Source: Polaromonas sp. (GTDB taxonomy: Bacteria; Pseudomonadota; Gammaproteobacteria; Burkholderiales; Burkholderiaceae_C). Taken from it: a stretch of DNA of 64,000 nt. The translations under genes and the position numbers were made by a program. The stretch covers positions 86,640 through 150,639 of the forward strand of contig JAURVI010000045.1 in the NCBI GenBank assembly GCA_030655515.1. Reading direction: 5' to 3'. The notes beneath the pieces are model-generated. The model saw only the letters and a list, made by a program, of their open reading frames with translations, did no database searches and was not told where the DNA came from. How positions within the stretch are numbered: the stretch's first letter is position 1; the number at the start of each line of letters is the position of its first letter. Positions 60,657 to 64,000 of the stretch are shown here, piece by piece.

Positions 60657-60686
60657 ATTATAGCGTAGTTTTTTCTTTGCGAGCAA
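60657..60686 (-). promoter_or_regulatory. Promoter of the Gly-Cys-Leu tRNA operon
   Basis: Minus-strand -35 TTGCTC (60681-60686), 18-base spacer and perfect -10 TATAAT (60657-60662), ending 14 bases before tRNA-Gly. It is the only consensus -10 near the tRNA genes. Confidence 0.82.
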
Positions 60687-60702
60687 GCTGCATCAAAAAT
60701 GC

Positions 60703-63132
<2,430 letters not shown>

Positions 63133-63246
63133 ATCAACCTTAAAAGAAAGCCTTAAACACGAAAATCCCGGAATGCAGCCTCAGGGACGGGCTTTCATGC
63201 AGCGGCGAAAACAATCATCTCAGACATGGGGCACAGTGGCCGATTT

Positions 63247-64000
63247 TCAAGCCTGCTTGGCCGCTTCCCGGTACACCAGCAGCGGCGCCTTGTTCTCTTC
63301 AATCGTCGACTCGTCAACCACCACCTTTTCCACATTGCTGGTGTTGGGCAGGTCAAACATCGTGTCAATCAGGGATTGTTCCAGGATCGAGCGCAGCCCA
63401 CGCGCGCCGGTTTTGCGAGCCAGCGCCTTGCGGGCAATGGCCTTGAGCGCCGAAGGGCGAATCTCCAGGTCAACCCCCTCCATGGACAGCAGCTTGCTGA
63501 ACTGTTTGACGACCGCGTTTTTGGGCTCCGTCAGGATCTGCACCAGCGCGTCTTCAGTCAGTTCGGCCAGCGTGGCCACCACGGGCATGCGGCCCACCAG
63601 TTCGGGAATCAGGCCAAACTTGATCAGGTCTTCCGGCTCCACGTCCTTGAAGGCCTCGGTCAGGCTGCGGGATTTTTTGCTTTTGACGGAAGCGCCAAAG
63701 CCGATGCCCGACGCCTCGGTGCGGTTTTCAATGACTTTTTCCAGTCCCGAGAAAGCACCGCCGCAGATAAACAGGATGTTGGTGGTGTCCACCTGCAGGA
63801 AATCCTGGTTCGGATGCTTGCGGCCGCCTTGCGGGGGTACGGACGCCATCGTGCCTTCAATCAGCTTGAGCAGCGCCTGCTGCACGCCTTCGCCCGACAC
63901 GTCGCGCGTGATCGAGGGGTTGTCGGACTTGCGCGATATCTTGTCGATTTCGTCAATGTAGACAATGCCCTGCTGCGCGCGCTCGACTTCGTAGTTGCAG
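63247..64000 (-). CDS. clpX: ClpX unfoldase, N-terminus beyond window
   Basis: About 251 C-terminal residues of the ClpXP ATPase. Walker B VYIDEIDK lies at the window edge (about 63935-63980), followed by [13 protein letters not shown] and the sensor region [13 protein letters not shown]. The zinc domain and Walker A are outside. It ends 114 bases before lon. Confidence 0.96.
   Translation of the reverse strand, partial: CNYEVERAQQGIVYIDEIDKISRKSDNPSITRDVSGEGVQQALLKLIEGTMASVPPQGGRKHPNQDFLQVDTTNILFICGGAFSGLEKVIENRTEASGIGFGASVKSKKSRSLTEAFKDVEPEDLIKFGLIPELVGRMPVVATLAELTEDALVQILTEPKNAVVKQFSKLLSMEGVDLEIRPSALKAIARKALARKTGARGLRSILEQSLIDTMFDLPNTSNVEKVVVDESTIEENKAPLLVYREAAKQA

Overview
The window looks like a high-GC Burkholderiales (probably Comamonadaceae) chromosome interrupted by an intact-looking prophage of about 40.4 kb. 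Reasons: Liv-type uptake systems mixed with acyl-CoA catabolic genes, the gene order clpX-lon followed by tRNA genes, and Burkholderiales-like phage genes. All names come from reading motifs by eye; no database search was run.

Positions 1-19850 are host catabolic DNA. A first block (LivF-type ATPase with an altered Walker A, substrate-binding protein, two permeases, MFS carrier, class III CoA-transferase) is followed by a convergent EamA/DMT exporter gene that has a His-rich upstream peptide. After a divergent intergenic region, one long operon (7800-19850) encodes a crotonase, an SCPx-type thiolase, an SDR dehydrogenase, an acyl-CoA dehydrogenase, an acyl-CoA ligase, a complete second Liv-type ABC transporter and an alpha-methylacyl-CoA racemase-like protein. 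Together these could import a branched or cyclic carboxylate, activate it to the CoA ester and shorten it by beta-oxidation.

Positions 19888-60642 hold a tRNA operon split by the prophage. tRNA-Gly(GCC) and tRNA-Cys(GCA) with their promoter lie on the right beside lon; tRNA-Leu(UAA) is stranded 40 kb to the left. A 46-bp direct repeat (one mismatch) of the 3' part of tRNA-Cys marks the att sites (20016-20061 and 60401-60446).

The prophage has a P22-like podoviral plan. The left half, on the minus strand, carries late genes: terminase, portal, scaffold, coat, two sugar-transferase genes, gp4/gp10-like tail proteins, ejection proteins, tail fibre, holin, endolysin and nested spanins. A minus-strand early operon (41.4-50.8 kb) holds a late-regulator candidate, small ATGA-coupled genes, an Acb2/Tad1-like candidate, NinG, a DNA methyltransferase, DnaB helicase and a DUF1376 replication protein, headed by a Cro-like gene. 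A CI-like repressor gene sits between two nearly identical promoter-operators (TTGACC... with TACAC-N5-GTGTA in the spacer), one facing each way. The rightward operon (51.5-60.3 kb) holds HNH nucleases, a GHKL-like ATPase, an ERF annealing protein, a YqaJ-like exonuclease, an excisionase-like protein and the tyrosine integrase.

The right flank is host lon and a partial clpX.
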